From UBA2705 sp963977105 (GTDB lineage Bacteria; Pseudomonadota; Alphaproteobacteria; Micavibrionales; Micavibrionaceae): a stretch of DNA of 64,000 nucleotides. The stretch lies in the NCBI GenBank assembly GCA_963977105.1, contig CAXBNI010000001.1, positions 62,001 through 126,000 on the forward strand. Direction: 5' to 3'. Positions 8,680 through 17,991 of this stretch are shown here, in pieces. Positions within the stretch are counted from its first letter, which is position 1; the number at the start of each line of letters is the position of its first letter. Both the position numbers and the translations under genes were made by a program. Below the pieces are notes generated by a model that was given only the letters and a program-made list of their open reading frames with translations, was not told the DNA's origin and ran no database searches.

Positions 8680-10536
8680 ATGTCTTCAAAAAAGCATTCT
8701 TTTACCAAGTTAACTTTGGTTGTAACAACTGCGTTGTTAAGTTTAAGCGGGTGTGATCTTGCAAATAACTATACAAAAATGGACAGAAGCACAAATTTAG
8801 ATACGCAGGCATATAAAGATGCAATGGCGCCACGAGAAGTCGAACTCCCCGATGAACTTGACTCAGGGGTTCCTGAACTCTCAAATTATGTGATGTCAGA
8901 TGCGCGTGAATTTACACCAATGCCAATCGTCTCGATCTCTTTGAATCAGAATGTCCCTTTAAGAGACGCTTTATTTGAACTCGCTAAAGAAGCTGGGTAT
9001 GATATTGAGCTTGACCCTCGTATTAGTGGCTCAATTATTTTTACGGCGCGTAATAAACCGCTCGATACGGTAATTGATCGTATCTCTGATATTGCAGGTC
9101 TACGTTACGTTATTGAAGACAATACTTTGCGTGTTGAACTAGATACGCCATATTCTAAAAATTATAAAATTGATTATTTGAACCTTGTCCGTCAAAGCAA
9201 ATCTTCAATGTCTACGGATGTATCCGTTGTTTCAGGTGAGGGCGCGAATACAGGCTCTAAATTTGGCGTAACTGCTGATTCCGAATCTGACTTCTGGAAA
9301 GATCTAGATGAAAATTTAGCACAGCTTCTTGACGCTAACTCAACTGAGAACACAATGCGTACGGATTCTGACCCTGCATTAAATGTATCACAAACAACGC
9401 AGCCGCCAGTCATTGCGCCTGTATCTGCGGAAAGTGTGGGCTCTAACCCTAACGCAGAACTTAGTGCTGCTGAATTTGAATCACAACGTCCTGCGCCGAT
9501 ATTGCGTATTCAATCGCTGCCATCTTCTGCTGCGACAGCTAACGCAGTTAGCTTTACGCCGAGCTTTACGCTTAACAAGCAAGGTGGTTTGATTTCTATA
9601 TTTGCGAATGAAAGCCAACATGCGGAAGTTGAAAATTATTTATTAGAGCTAAGACGTTCTATTACATCTCAAGTTTTGATTGAAGCTAAAGTCTTACAAG
9701 TGACATTGACCGACGAGTTTTCGGCTGGTGTTGATTGGAATGTTGTCGGCGGCTTGCTTTCAGGTGAACTCTCTATGGGCTTTGATACGACAGGCGCTGT
9801 CGTGAGAACGGCTCTTAACCCGTCAAGTGCCTCGAATTTTCAAATCGGCTATACAGGGAACGATTTGAGCACTGTTGTTGATGCTATATCGCGTTTTGGT
9901 ACTGTTCATGCTTTGGCTAGCCCACGCTTGACAGTCCTAAACAATCAAGCGGCCGTTTTGAACGTTGCTGAAAATACAGTATATTTCGAGATTGATATTG
10001 ATACGACGACTGATGAAGGTGTGACGCAGGTTGAAACAGATTCACAAATTAGAACGGTCCCAGAAGGTGTTCTTATTAACGTGATGCCATCAATTGATTT
10101 GGTTAAACGTAATGTTTCAATGTCTGTGCGCCCTACAATCACACGTATTGAAAGCTTTGTGGAAGACCCAGGTGTTCTTCTTTCTGCAGCGCAAGCTGAA
10201 GCGGCAGGCGCAAATGTAACGGGTATTACTTCACGTGTTCCGGTTGTTAGCGTACAGGAAATGGATTCTGTGATTAGTGTAGCTTCTGGTGATGTTGCAA
10301 TTCTTGGCGGCCTCCTAGAAGACCGTACGGCTTCTACAGAAAACGCTGTACCCATCCTTGGTGAAATGCCGTTGATCGGCAGCCTGTTTAAAAACCATAC
10401 TGATACGATTAGTAAAACAGAGCTGATTATCTTCTTGAAGGCGACAATCGTTGATAGTGCTAGCGATACAATTCATAATACAGATAAAGACTTTTATCGT
10501 TTATTCTCACAAGACCGTCGCCCTGTTAAACTTTAA
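8680..10536 (+). CDS. mshL: Lipoprotein secretin of the MSHA type (MshL)
   Basis: The outer-membrane pore through which the pilus exits. A lipobox LSLSGC in the first 25 residues makes it a lipoprotein, as in MshL-type secretins. An STN/N-domain lies at about residues 80-160 (around RISGSIIFTARNKPLDTVI), followed by a Ser/Asn-rich linker to about residue 280. The secretin core runs to the end with VEVENYLLEL-like and IEAKVLQVTL segments, the SPRLTVLNNQ motif, VPVVSVQEMDSVISV and GGLLEDR...PILGEMPLIGSLFK. An in-frame GTG four codons upstream exists; the ATG at 8680 gives a normal signal sequence. The gap of about 180 bases before it is AT-rich and may hold a promoter. Confidence 0.92.
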   Translation: MSSKKHSFTKLTLVVTTALLSLSGCDLANNYTKMDRSTNLDTQAYKDAMAPREVELPDELDSGVPELSNYVMSDAREFTPMPIVSISLNQNVPLRDALFELAKEAGYDIELDPRISGSIIFTARNKPLDTVIDRISDIAGLRYVIEDNTLRVELDTPYSKNYKIDYLNLVRQSKSSMSTDVSVVSGEGANTGSKFGVTADSESDFWKDLDENLAQLLDANSTENTMRTDSDPALNVSQTTQPPVIAPVSAESVGSNPNAELSAAEFESQRPAPILRIQSLPSSAATANAVSFTPSFTLNKQGGLISIFANESQHAEVENYLLELRRSITSQVLIEAKVLQVTLTDEFSAGVDWNVVGGLLSGELSMGFDTTGAVVRTALNPSSASNFQIGYTGNDLSTVVDAISRFGTVHALASPRLTVLNNQAAVLNVAENTVYFEIDIDTTTDEGVTQVETDSQIRTVPEGVLINVMPSIDLVKRNVSMSVRPTITRIESFVEDPGVLLSAAQAEAAGANVTGITSRVPVVSVQEMDSVISVASGDVAILGGLLEDRTASTENAVPILGEMPLIGSLFKNHTDTISKTELIIFLKATIVDSASDTIHNTDKDFYRLFSQDRRPVKL

Positions 10537-10573
10537 TATAGAGTTTGGTATCGTCGAGGAGTAGAGTAGTCGG

Positions 10574-11341
10574 ATGATTTTATCCCTTCCTTTAGTTGGC
10601 TACACTTTGAAAGCTGCAAGGCGTGATCGCTTAATATGGATTGTTGCGATCACGTTTGTTCTTTCTATCTGCATGTCATTTTTTCTATCCAGTGCAGTCA
10701 TCACCGAAAAAGATATGTTCGCATCGGTATTCATTGCAGGTAGCTTACGTTTGTTCGCTGTCGTGGGGCTAGTTCTTTTCATAAGTTTTTATATACGTCG
10801 TTTATTTGATAATCGTGAAATTGAATTCTTATTATCACGCCCTATATCGCGGACAAGTTTTGTGCTTTCTATTGCTTTGGCTTTGTCGATTGTTGCGGTT
10901 TTTTTCGCAGGGTTTGCAATCATCGCTGTTTTGGCGTCAGGCAGCGCGAATATAAGCAGCGCTTTTTACATTTGGTCTGCTAGCTTTGCTGTTGAACTTT
11001 TAATCATTACGAACGCGGCATTATTTTTCTCTATGGTAATCTCTAGTGCGTCAGGCAGCGCTTTATGTACAATTGGATTTTATGTGTTTGCGCGCATGAT
11101 GGGGCAGCTGTTGGGCATATCAGAAACAGATGCCACTTTGCCTGGTGCTGATTTTTTAAACCTTATTTTTAGCTTTATTTCTATGTTTATCCCGCGGCTG
11201 GATTTGTTAACGCAAACAAGCTGGCTTGTTTATGGGGTAAATAACGTACAGGAAAGCTTGATCGCTATTGGGCATGGCTTAGCCTGTATACCTGTTTTGT
11301 TATTGGCTGCGATTTTTGATTTAATCCGTCGTGAGTTTTAG
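10574..11341 (+). CDS. ABC-2/NosY-type transporter permease of the pilus locus
   Basis: A 255-residue membrane protein with about six hydrophobic helices, a short cytoplasmic N-terminus and a conserved-looking loop FYIRRLFDNREIEFLLSRPI after the second helix. That Arg/Glu-rich loop is typical of ABC-2 and NosY-like permeases, where it contacts the ATPase. It follows the secretin gene by 37 bases with GGAG upstream of the ATG. The only ABC ATPase in the locus is at 3092-3838, so the two probably form one transporter. In Myxococcus the PilH ATPase and its partners are required for pilus formation; whether this pair does the same is inference. Confidence 0.75.
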   Translation: MILSLPLVGYTLKAARRDRLIWIVAITFVLSICMSFFLSSAVITEKDMFASVFIAGSLRLFAVVGLVLFISFYIRRLFDNREIEFLLSRPISRTSFVLSIALALSIVAVFFAGFAIIAVLASGSANISSAFYIWSASFAVELLIITNAALFFSMVISSASGSALCTIGFYVFARMMGQLLGISETDATLPGADFLNLIFSFISMFIPRLDLLTQTSWLVYGVNNVQESLIAIGHGLACIPVLLLAAIFDLIRREF

Positions 11342-11354
11342 CAAAGGAGCAAGG

Positions 11355-12092
11355 ATGATTACTCCATTTCGTCTGGTTAGCTTGTTCTTGATTGCAGCGT
11401 GTGCTCTTCAACTGTCTTTTTGGATGATGACACGAGATTATCGACCCTTATGGATAGATGTACCACCCGCGCCGAGCCCGCAATCAAGCTCCAGTGTTAC
11501 GCTAGGGGACAGCCAGTTTGCCTATCGCTCATATAGCGTTAGCTTGCAGAATATTGGTGATGTCGGGGGCAGGGTGACGCCGCTGCGTGAGCTTAACTAC
11601 AATATGCTTACAAAGTGGTTGGACGTAATGGACAGCCTCGACCCTCAGTCAAATTTTATGCCGATGTTGGTTGCGTATTATTTTTCTGCAACAGATAATC
11701 CCGATCAACTGGATGGGCTGATTACGTATTTGCGTAGAGTTGGTTTGCGTGAAGCGGCGCATAATAAAAAATGGCGCTGGTTAGTGAGCGCTATTTATTT
11801 AGCGAAGCATAAACAAAAAGACTTAGATAAGGCCTTATCTTTAGCGCAAGAACTTTCGGCGTTACAAGATAAAGAAGTCGCGTTGCCGAGCTGGGCTAAA
11901 AATATGCCCGCTTTTATTTTGTTGGAGCAAGGCGATAAACAGTCAGCCTATGAATTAACTGTACGTATATTACAAGAAGGCATAGAAGATATGCATCCTA
12001 ATGAAGTAAACTTTATGGTGGATTACCTATGTCGACGTATACTGGATGAGCCAGAGGCTGCGGTGCATCCGTTATGCGCCCAGCCAGAGTAA
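11355..12092 (+). CDS. Uncharacterised membrane-anchored, helical-repeat protein
   Basis: I do not recognise this 245-residue protein. The ATG at 11355 is preferred over an upstream GTG because AAGGAGCAAGG lies just upstream. One N-terminal hydrophobic segment (about residues 8-24) is followed by a Pro/Ser-rich stretch (DVPPAPSPQSSSS) and then an alpha-helical body with TPR-like spacing (LDKALSLAQELSALQ, GDKQSAYELTVRILQEGI). It directly follows the ABC permease and may be its periplasmic accessory, as three-gene ABC sets are known in pilus loci. This assignment rests on position only. Confidence 0.6.
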   Translation: MITPFRLVSLFLIAACALQLSFWMMTRDYRPLWIDVPPAPSPQSSSSVTLGDSQFAYRSYSVSLQNIGDVGGRVTPLRELNYNMLTKWLDVMDSLDPQSNFMPMLVAYYFSATDNPDQLDGLITYLRRVGLREAAHNKKWRWLVSAIYLAKHKQKDLDKALSLAQELSALQDKEVALPSWAKNMPAFILLEQGDKQSAYELTVRILQEGIEDMHPNEVNFMVDYLCRRILDEPEAAVHPLCAQPE

Positions 12093-12113
12093 ATAAATGA
12101 CATTTGGATCATT

Positions 12114-13187
12114 ATGATTGAGAGTTTACGTTTTTCATTATTTGAACTACTTGCGATATTGGGGCTTATCCAATCTGTCGCGGTGCTTGTTTATATGGCG
12201 TTTCGTTCAGGTCACATTGCGCATGCTGTCATCCCTGTTTTGTATTTTCTTGTTATTGGTAGCGCTTTTTATTCAGAGTTTGCTGAAGTCTTCATTGCTG
12301 AATATTATTATTTCTTTCATTGGTTTGCGTTTTTCCTCTGGGCAAGTGTGCCGGCATTGAGTGTTTTACTAATTGCGCAATTGGCGCGTTCGCCGCGTCA
12401 TCCGCATTTCGCTTATTATGGCTTTTTGCTGCTACCGGTTTTATTGTTTATAACTTTTGCAATTAATCATGAATATTACAGTGGCCTGTATGATGAATAC
12501 CTGCCAATTTTAAGTGTTGTGTTTGGCGCTATTACCTTATTAGGGTTGTGGGTGAAGCGCGATTTACTGACGCAACTTTATAACAATCAAATTAACGCAG
12601 GCGCGGATCGTTACTGGCTGTCTATGGCGCTTATCTTTTTCAATGTGCTGTTTATTGCAGGGCTACTCTTGGAGAGCCTTGGGGCGTTTCAGGCTCATAT
12701 TTGGGATATGCTGCGTTTGATTGTGACCAATGTTTTTGTTTACCTTGCGTCAACAAGCTTGTTCCGCATTTACCCGCAGGCATTTTTTGTGACGGGCGGC
12801 ACAAAACGTGTGGACGATAAGCTTAAGCAGGTACTAAACGTTGATGAGCTGCAGATCCTTGAACAGCTCGTCGCACTGTTTGATGTTGAAAAAGTTTATC
12901 AAGAATCAAGTCTGACTAGAACCGAACTTGCACAAGAGCTTAAAATATCAGAGGGGTTATTATCGCGCCTTGTTAGTGCGCATTACAATAAGTCTGTACC
13001 GCAGCTGATTAATAGCTATCGCGTGCAGGACGCAGCGGCGTTGATTGCGCAGACGGATGCAGCTATTAAAGATATTGCGGAAGAGGCAGGGTTTAGCTCC
13101 ATCGCAACATTTAACCGTGTGTTTAAGGATATTACGGGTAAGTCGCCATCGGCGCATCGCAAGGATTCATCGCATATTATTCATTAA
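12114..13187 (+). CDS. AraC-family regulator with an N-terminal membrane domain
   Basis: A 357-residue protein. The first 215 residues contain about seven hydrophobic helices, rich in Phe and Tyr. The C-terminal 100 residues form an AraC/XylS DNA-binding domain: a first helix-turn-helix around LTRTELAQELKISEGLLSRL and the second, signature-bearing one in IKDIAEEAGFSSIATFNRVF followed by KDITGKSPSAHR. Such regulators are thought to sense a membrane or extracellular cue directly. It closes the pilus gene run, 21 bases after the preceding gene, and is followed by a terminator, so it may control the locus. The target genes are unknown. Confidence 0.85.
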   Translation: MIESLRFSLFELLAILGLIQSVAVLVYMAFRSGHIAHAVIPVLYFLVIGSAFYSEFAEVFIAEYYYFFHWFAFFLWASVPALSVLLIAQLARSPRHPHFAYYGFLLLPVLLFITFAINHEYYSGLYDEYLPILSVVFGAITLLGLWVKRDLLTQLYNNQINAGADRYWLSMALIFFNVLFIAGLLLESLGAFQAHIWDMLRLIVTNVFVYLASTSLFRIYPQAFFVTGGTKRVDDKLKQVLNVDELQILEQLVALFDVEKVYQESSLTRTELAQELKISEGLLSRLVSAHYNKSVPQLINSYRVQDAAALIAQTDAAIKDIAEEAGFSSIATFNRVFKDITGKSPSAHRKDSSHIIH

Positions 13188-13210
13188 TCATCCGGTGCTA
13201 GAGATATAAA

Positions 13211-13241
13211 AAAGGCCGCAGAATAATCTGCGGCCTTTTGT
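13211..13241. terminator. Bidirectional rho-independent terminator between the AraC gene and pnp
   Basis: An inverted repeat, AAAGGCCGCAG and CTGCGGCCTTT, with a short loop and T-rich flanks on both strands. It lies between two convergent genes and can serve both. Confidence 0.85.
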
Positions 13242-13263
13242 TTGTTCTTAAAAGCGTTAGGGC

Positions 13264-15411
13264 TTAACCAGCCGCTTCTTCAGGGCTGTTATCTTCGCGC
13301 TTAGGCTCTTCGATCATTTTGCCTGTTTCTTGGTCTACGCGCTTCATAGAAAGCTTGTACTTGCCGCGGTCATCAACGTTCAGAAGGACCACTTTAACAG
13401 CGTCGCCTTCGTTGATAACGTCCGTCACTTTAGCAACGCGGCGGTTTTCAAGTTCAGAGATATGAACAAGGCCGTCACGGTTCATGAAGTTAACAAACGC
13501 TCCAAAATCAACGACTTTTACGACTTTACCTTCGTAGATGGCGCCAACTTCTGGGTCGTCAGTAATGCCGCGAATGATGTTAATAGCTTTTTCAATTGCT
13601 GCGCCATCTGATGCTGCAATCTTAATTGTGCCATCATCTTCGATGTCGATTTTTGTCCCAGTTGTTTCGATGATTTCACGAATAACTTTACCGCCAGTAC
13701 CAATTACGTCACGGATTTTGTCCGTTGGAATTGTTAGCGTCTGAATTTGTGGTGCAAACTCAGAAAGGCCACTACGCGCTGAAGAAATTGCTTTCTCCAT
13801 TTCATCAAGAATATAAAGACGACCGTCTTTTGCTTGGCCCAGTGCGATCTTCATAATCTCTTCTGTAATGGATGTAATTTTAATATCCATCTGAAGTGAT
13901 GTAATGCCTTCGCTTGTACCAGCAACTTTAAAGTCCATGTCACCAAGGTGATCTTCATCACCAAGAATGTCAGAAAGAACAGCAAAGTCTTCGTCTTCTT
14001 TAATCAAGCCCATTGCGATACCTGCAACTGGCGCAGTCAGCGGAACGCCCGCATCCATAAGTGCTAGTGATGCACCACAAACGCTTGCCATTGATGATGA
14101 ACCGTTAGATTCGGTAATCTCTGACACTGCGCGGATTGTGTATGGGAAGTCTTCTGCTGTTGGCAAAAGTGGGTGCAGTGCACGCCATGCTAACTTACCA
14201 TGACCAATCTCACGACGGCCAGTTGCGCCCATACGGCCACATTCACCAACTGAGTAAGGAGGGAAGTTATAATGAAGCATGAAGCTTTCTTTATATTCAC
14301 CTGCAAGGGCGTCAATCATTTGCTCATCTGTGCCAGTACCAAGCGTTGCAACAACAAGCGCTTGTGTTTCACCGCGTGTGAACAAGGCAGAGCCGTGAGC
14401 ACGTGGCAAAATACCGACTTCAGCAACAATTGGACGAACATCAACTGTCTTACGGCCATCGATACGTCCGCCAGTTTTGATGATTTGACCACGAACAACG
14501 TCAGCTTCTGCTGATTTGAATTTCGCAGTAACGACTTCTGGGCCAATGCCAGCTTCAGCGTTAACGAACTTCTCAACAGCTTGCTCGCGCAATGCGCTAA
14601 CTTTGTCCTGGCGATTAAGTTTGATTTGCTCTTTATAAGCTTCTGCCAAAGGTGCAGAAAAATCAGCTTTAAGGTCTTCACCAAGCTTTTTAATCGCAGG
14701 GTCTTCTTCTTTAAGATCCCAAGGCTCTTTTGCCGCCATTTCAGCAAGATCAATAATTGCTTCGATGACAGGTTGGAAACCTCTCCAGCCGAACATTACA
14801 GCGTCAAGCATGATGTCTTCTGAAAGCTGTTCAGCTTCAGATTCAACCATCAATACGCCTTCTTGCGTACCAGCAACAACCAAATCAAGGTCGCTCTCAA
14901 GCATTTCTTCAACTGTTGGGTTGAGCATGAATTCGCCGTCTTTATAACCAACGCGCGTACCTGCGATTGGGCCCATAAATGGCATGCCTGAAATTGTAAG
15001 TGCCGCAGATGCGCCGATCATAGCAACCATGTCAGGGTCGTTGATCATGTCGTGTGAAACAACAGTACATACAACCTGAACTTCGTTAAGGAAGCCTTTA
15101 GGGAATAATGGACGGATTGGGCGGTCAATAAGACGTGATGTCAGTGTTTCTTTTTCAGAAGGACGACCTTCACGTTTGAAGAAACCACCAGGAATTTTGC
15201 CTGCTGCATATGCTTTTTCAACATAATGTACAGAAAGTGGGAAGAAATCTTGGCCATCAGACACTGATTTTCTGCCAGTTACAGCACAAAGAACGGTTGT
15301 GCCGCCCAAAGTTGCGAGTACGCAGCCATCTGCTTGACGGGCAACTTTACCAGTTTCTAGGACAAGTTTCTGTCCTGCAAAGTCAATTTCTTTGCGGTAG
15401 ATATTAAACAT
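13264..15411 (-). CDS. pnp: Polynucleotide phosphorylase
   Basis: A 715-residue exoribonuclease that degrades RNA 3' to 5' using phosphate and forms part of the RNA degradosome. Two RNase PH-like domains (about residues 5-215 and 305-535) flank an all-helical domain. A KH domain follows (about 550-610, with [11 protein letters not shown]) and an S1 domain (about 615-690, with [18 protein letters not shown]). The ATG at 15411 is chosen because AAGGAA precedes it by six bases and the protein then starts with [10 protein letters not shown], as in other Pnp proteins; upstream in-frame codons exist but lack this support. rpsO, which usually precedes pnp, is absent here. Confidence 0.97.
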   Translation of the reverse strand: MFNIYRKEIDFAGQKLVLETGKVARQADGCVLATLGGTTVLCAVTGRKSVSDGQDFFPLSVHYVEKAYAAGKIPGGFFKREGRPSEKETLTSRLIDRPIRPLFPKGFLNEVQVVCTVVSHDMINDPDMVAMIGASAALTISGMPFMGPIAGTRVGYKDGEFMLNPTVEEMLESDLDLVVAGTQEGVLMVESEAEQLSEDIMLDAVMFGWRGFQPVIEAIIDLAEMAAKEPWDLKEEDPAIKKLGEDLKADFSAPLAEAYKEQIKLNRQDKVSALREQAVEKFVNAEAGIGPEVVTAKFKSAEADVVRGQIIKTGGRIDGRKTVDVRPIVAEVGILPRAHGSALFTRGETQALVVATLGTGTDEQMIDALAGEYKESFMLHYNFPPYSVGECGRMGATGRREIGHGKLAWRALHPLLPTAEDFPYTIRAVSEITESNGSSSMASVCGASLALMDAGVPLTAPVAGIAMGLIKEDEDFAVLSDILGDEDHLGDMDFKVAGTSEGITSLQMDIKITSITEEIMKIALGQAKDGRLYILDEMEKAISSARSGLSEFAPQIQTLTIPTDKIRDVIGTGGKVIREIIETTGTKIDIEDDGTIKIAASDGAAIEKAINIIRGITDDPEVGAIYEGKVVKVVDFGAFVNFMNRDGLVHISELENRRVAKVTDVINEGDAVKVVLLNVDDRGKYKLSMKRVDQETGKMIEEPKREDNSPEEAAG

Positions 15412-15479
15412 ATAGTTTTTCCTTTTCATAGTTTAACGTATTGAAATGGAAAAGATTTTTTTGATGATGTGCTTCGGTG

Positions 15480-15548
15480 GACAGCTGACGACAGCAGAAG
15501 ATTTCTTGTGTGTGTGCGGGGAGAAAGACCTCGCTGTCGTCAGCCGTC
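15480..15548 (-). promoter_or_regulatory. Long hairpin in the pnp leader (probable RNase III autoregulation site)
   Basis: The arms GCTGACGACAGC (15484-15495) and GCTGTCGTCAGC (15533-15544) are perfectly complementary over 12 bases. The stem extends to about 16 pairs with one mismatch (15480-15495 with 15533-15548). It lies in the untranslated leader about 70 bases upstream of the pnp start codon. In enterobacteria a leader hairpin cut by RNase III is the established basis for pnp autoregulation; the same role here is inferred. There is no T run, so it is unlikely to be a simple terminator. The rest of 15412-15727 is AT-rich spacer with no gene. Confidence 0.6.
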
Positions 15549-15727
15549 AACCGTAACTATTCAAAATAAAACCTTTTCCATGACATATATTTCGCATTTA
15601 TAGGGGCTTTTGTCAAAGATTTTCGTGCGTTTTTTGTTGGGAATATGTTTTTTATATTCTTAACAGAAATGCTATATTTTTCCGTACGTTATATCTGATT
15701 CTAACTTTTGAAAAATAGAGGTCTATT

Positions 15728-16354
15728 ATGAGCCAAAAACTAATCCTTCTTCGCCACGGACAATCACAGTGGAATCTAGAAAATCGCTTCACAGGATTCA
15801 AGGATGTAGACCTGACTGAAAACGGCGAAGCAGAAGCAAAGGAGGCGGGCACATTGCTTAAAAAAGCAGGTATTATATTGGATCGTGTATTCTCATCCAC
15901 CCAAATTCGCGCCAACCGTACAGCTGAAATCGCACTTAAAGAAGCAGGGCAAGAAGAGCTTTTCGCTAAAATGACGCGTCATGATGATTTACGTGAGCGT
16001 GATTACGGCGATTTAACCGGCCTTAACAAAGATGAAACCCGCCAAAAATACGGCGATGAACAAGTCCATATTTGGCGCCGCAGCTATGACGTACCGCCAC
16101 CAGGCGGTGAATGCCTAAAAGACGTTGTCGAAAAACGTGTCCGCCCATATTTTGAACGCGAGATTCAGCCCTGCCTTGATAAAGGGGAGACCGTATTAAT
16201 GGCCGCGCATGGTAACTCCCTGCGCGCAACGCTTATCATTCTTGGTGTGGAAACACCAGAAAGCATTAACGCGGCTGAGATGCCAACAGGTGTGCCGTTA
16301 GTCTTTGAACTCGAAGACGGCAAAATCGTGAAACGTTATTTCTTGGGTGAGTGA
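15728..16354 (+). CDS. gpmA: 2,3-bisphosphoglycerate-dependent phosphoglycerate mutase
   Basis: A 208-residue glycolytic enzyme interconverting 3- and 2-phosphoglycerate. The phosphohistidine motif LLRHGQSQWN is at residues 8-17 (His10), followed by NRFTGFKDVDLTENG, the acid/base motif LRERDYGDLTGLNKDE and the second histidine in AAHGNSLRA. The length fits the short alphaproteobacterial form. GAGG upstream of the ATG supports the start. It is divergent from pnp across a spacer of about 300 bases that should hold both promoters. Confidence 0.96.
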   Translation: MSQKLILLRHGQSQWNLENRFTGFKDVDLTENGEAEAKEAGTLLKKAGIILDRVFSSTQIRANRTAEIALKEAGQEELFAKMTRHDDLRERDYGDLTGLNKDETRQKYGDEQVHIWRRSYDVPPPGGECLKDVVEKRVRPYFEREIQPCLDKGETVLMAAHGNSLRATLIILGVETPESINAAEMPTGVPLVFELEDGKIVKRYFLGE

Positions 16355-16428
16355 TGCGCAGGGCTCTGTTTGGGCTTATGGCGTGTGAATGCTTTCTGTA
16401 TGATTTTAAAAAATCTATGGGGAGAAAA

Positions 16429-16677
16429 ATGACACTCAAAAAACTAGCGACATTATGTGATGCTTTTGTTTCGGCAGCGGATTTTCCGTTGGCGCAGCGC
16501 TCTGGCTTGCCGCTGGGGACGTAAAAATGAAGCGGCGGCCTTTATTGATGTTGCGCAGACAGATATGGGACAGCGCAGGAATTCCGGACACAATATGCGC
16601 CCAATATGGCGAAATGGGTTGAGTTGGCACGCCTGTTATATCGTTTGATAAGCATGAAACCATATGATTTGTATTAA
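16429..16677 (+). pseudogene. Decayed tandem copy of the 16750-17073 orphan
   Basis: The sequence starts with a ribosome site and ATG (GGGGAGAAAAATG) almost identical to those of the intact gene 320 bases downstream. The first frame reads ATLCDAF, matching NLCDAF of the intact protein, then hits a stop. Another frame gives NEAAAFIDVAQTD, matching ENAAASNLDL. A third gives QEFRTQYAPNMAKWVELAR, matching QELQNYSAPNMAKLVNLAR. About 50 internal codons, including the IEND...GMAEVF region, appear deleted. At least two frame changes are needed to join the pieces, so this is a pseudogene. Confidence 0.75.
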
Positions 16678-16749
16678 TTTTTCTTGTGCAACTTAATTTT
16701 ATAGTTATAGTCCTGCTATTACATAATGTATTCGACGGGGAGAAAGAAA

Positions 16750-17073
16750 ATGTCTGACGCAAATATAGTTAATCTATGTGACGCCTTTATAGATGCCATT
16801 GAAAATGATGCACTGAAAATCATTGAAGCATCCCTTACGGTGGAAGAGTCTCATATGCTTGCAGCGGAAGCTGCTACCGCAACAGCGGGGGGACGATTTT
16901 ATGGGGTAATTGGTATGGCAGAGGTTTTTGCAAGCGCTGCATATCGTATAGCGCATGAAAATGCTGCTGCATCTAACCTAGATTTGACGTTCGTTGATGA
17001 TGATACGGTTCAAGAACTGCAAAACTATTCAGCGCCCAATATGGCGAAATTGGTTAATTTGGCGCGTGCTTAA
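16750..17073 (+). CDS. Small orphan protein
   Basis: A 107-residue protein that I do not recognise. It is Ala-rich and acidic, probably helical, with no signal peptide or membrane segment; the C-terminus is SAPNMAKLVNLARA. The ATG at 16750 is chosen because GGGGAGAAAGAAA lies immediately upstream. A decayed second copy lies upstream (16429-16677), which shows that the gene has duplicated locally and that the C-terminal PNMAK segment is conserved between copies. It is followed convergently by the squalene/phytoene synthase family gene. Confidence 0.65.
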   Translation: MSDANIVNLCDAFIDAIENDALKIIEASLTVEESHMLAAEAATATAGGRFYGVIGMAEVFASAAYRIAHENAAASNLDLTFVDDDTVQELQNYSAPNMAKLVNLARA

Positions 17074-17096
17074 ATAAAGCGACATTGCCGAAACGG

Positions 17097-17891
17097 TTAC
17101 AACGCTATTCTGAACGCTAGGAATGGGATTTTTTGTTGGTATTTAGCGTCACGCACGTTAAATGCGCATTTTTTGATGTGGCCTAACTCTAGCTGCGTCA
17201 ATTTATACAGTGCGCGGCATATGCCTTTTGATGGGCGCGGCATTTTTGAGAGTAGCTCAGATGCGCTTTGGGCGATGTCTGTTATGCATGGCGTTAATGT
17301 GGTTAAATTTGCACTGAAAATATCGTCTTTATTAACATGGCTAGCAGGGAGCATAGCGATGTTATGCTGCGCATGAAATGGAATGGCATGCAAAATGCCG
17401 CTTAGGCCATTAGCGCATGCGAGGGCGATTAGGTTATCTTCAGCTATATCATCATTGCTAATTAGGCAGGCGAGTTTTAGTAATGGGCCGTTCGTGTTTT
17501 TAATATAGGTTATTAACCCATCTAATGTATCAGGCTGTAGGTCTTCTAAGTCAAATTCGCGCCCTAAAAGTAATTCATCGAATAAATTATAGGGGAGCGC
17601 GAAGGTTTTAATCGCATCTGCCAGTTCGGGCAATATTGGATGGTCATCAAGGCTGCGTTTTTGTTCGGTTGGCTTGCCGTATATCATGTTTAACGCTTCG
17701 CGCCACCATGTCAGGCGGATAAGGCCGAGCGTGGTATCACTCACAATTTCGCGCGTTTTGGCGACTTCGTAGTTAAAGGCATAAAGCGCCCATAGCGCTT
17801 GCTTCATTTCAAGGGTTTTGGCAAACAGGCTTATGGTATAGCGTGGTTGGTCATGGGCAGATACAATGTCTTGGCTGTGATTTTTACGCAT
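17097..17891 (-). CDS. Squalene/phytoene synthase family protein (NDUFAF6-like)
   Basis: A 264-residue all-helical protein of the isoprenyl-synthase fold. The segments ALYAFNYEVAKTRE, TTLGLIRLTWWREAL and GREFDLEDL match the family pattern, but the Asp-rich DDxxD metal-binding motifs of real synthases are not seen. The first region reads AKTREIVSD. This resembles the NDUFAF6 branch found in alphaproteobacteria and mitochondria, which is linked to complex I assembly rather than terpene synthesis. The start at 17891 is chosen to avoid overlapping the divergent sodB start; its ribosome site is weak. The C-terminus is about normal length. Confidence 0.75.
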   Translation of the reverse strand: MRKNHSQDIVSAHDQPRYTISLFAKTLEMKQALWALYAFNYEVAKTREIVSDTTLGLIRLTWWREALNMIYGKPTEQKRSLDDHPILPELADAIKTFALPYNLFDELLLGREFDLEDLQPDTLDGLITYIKNTNGPLLKLACLISNDDIAEDNLIALACANGLSGILHAIPFHAQHNIAMLPASHVNKDDIFSANLTTLTPCITDIAQSASELLSKMPRPSKGICRALYKLTQLELGHIKKCAFNVRDAKYQQKIPFLAFRIAL

Positions 17892-17991
17892 ATTTATATG
17901 TTTTCTTTGCTTAGCCCTTGTCAAATTTACATGGCAATGTATCCTTATTCTCATATTTTTGACAATGTTAAAATTTAAAGGACACCACAGC

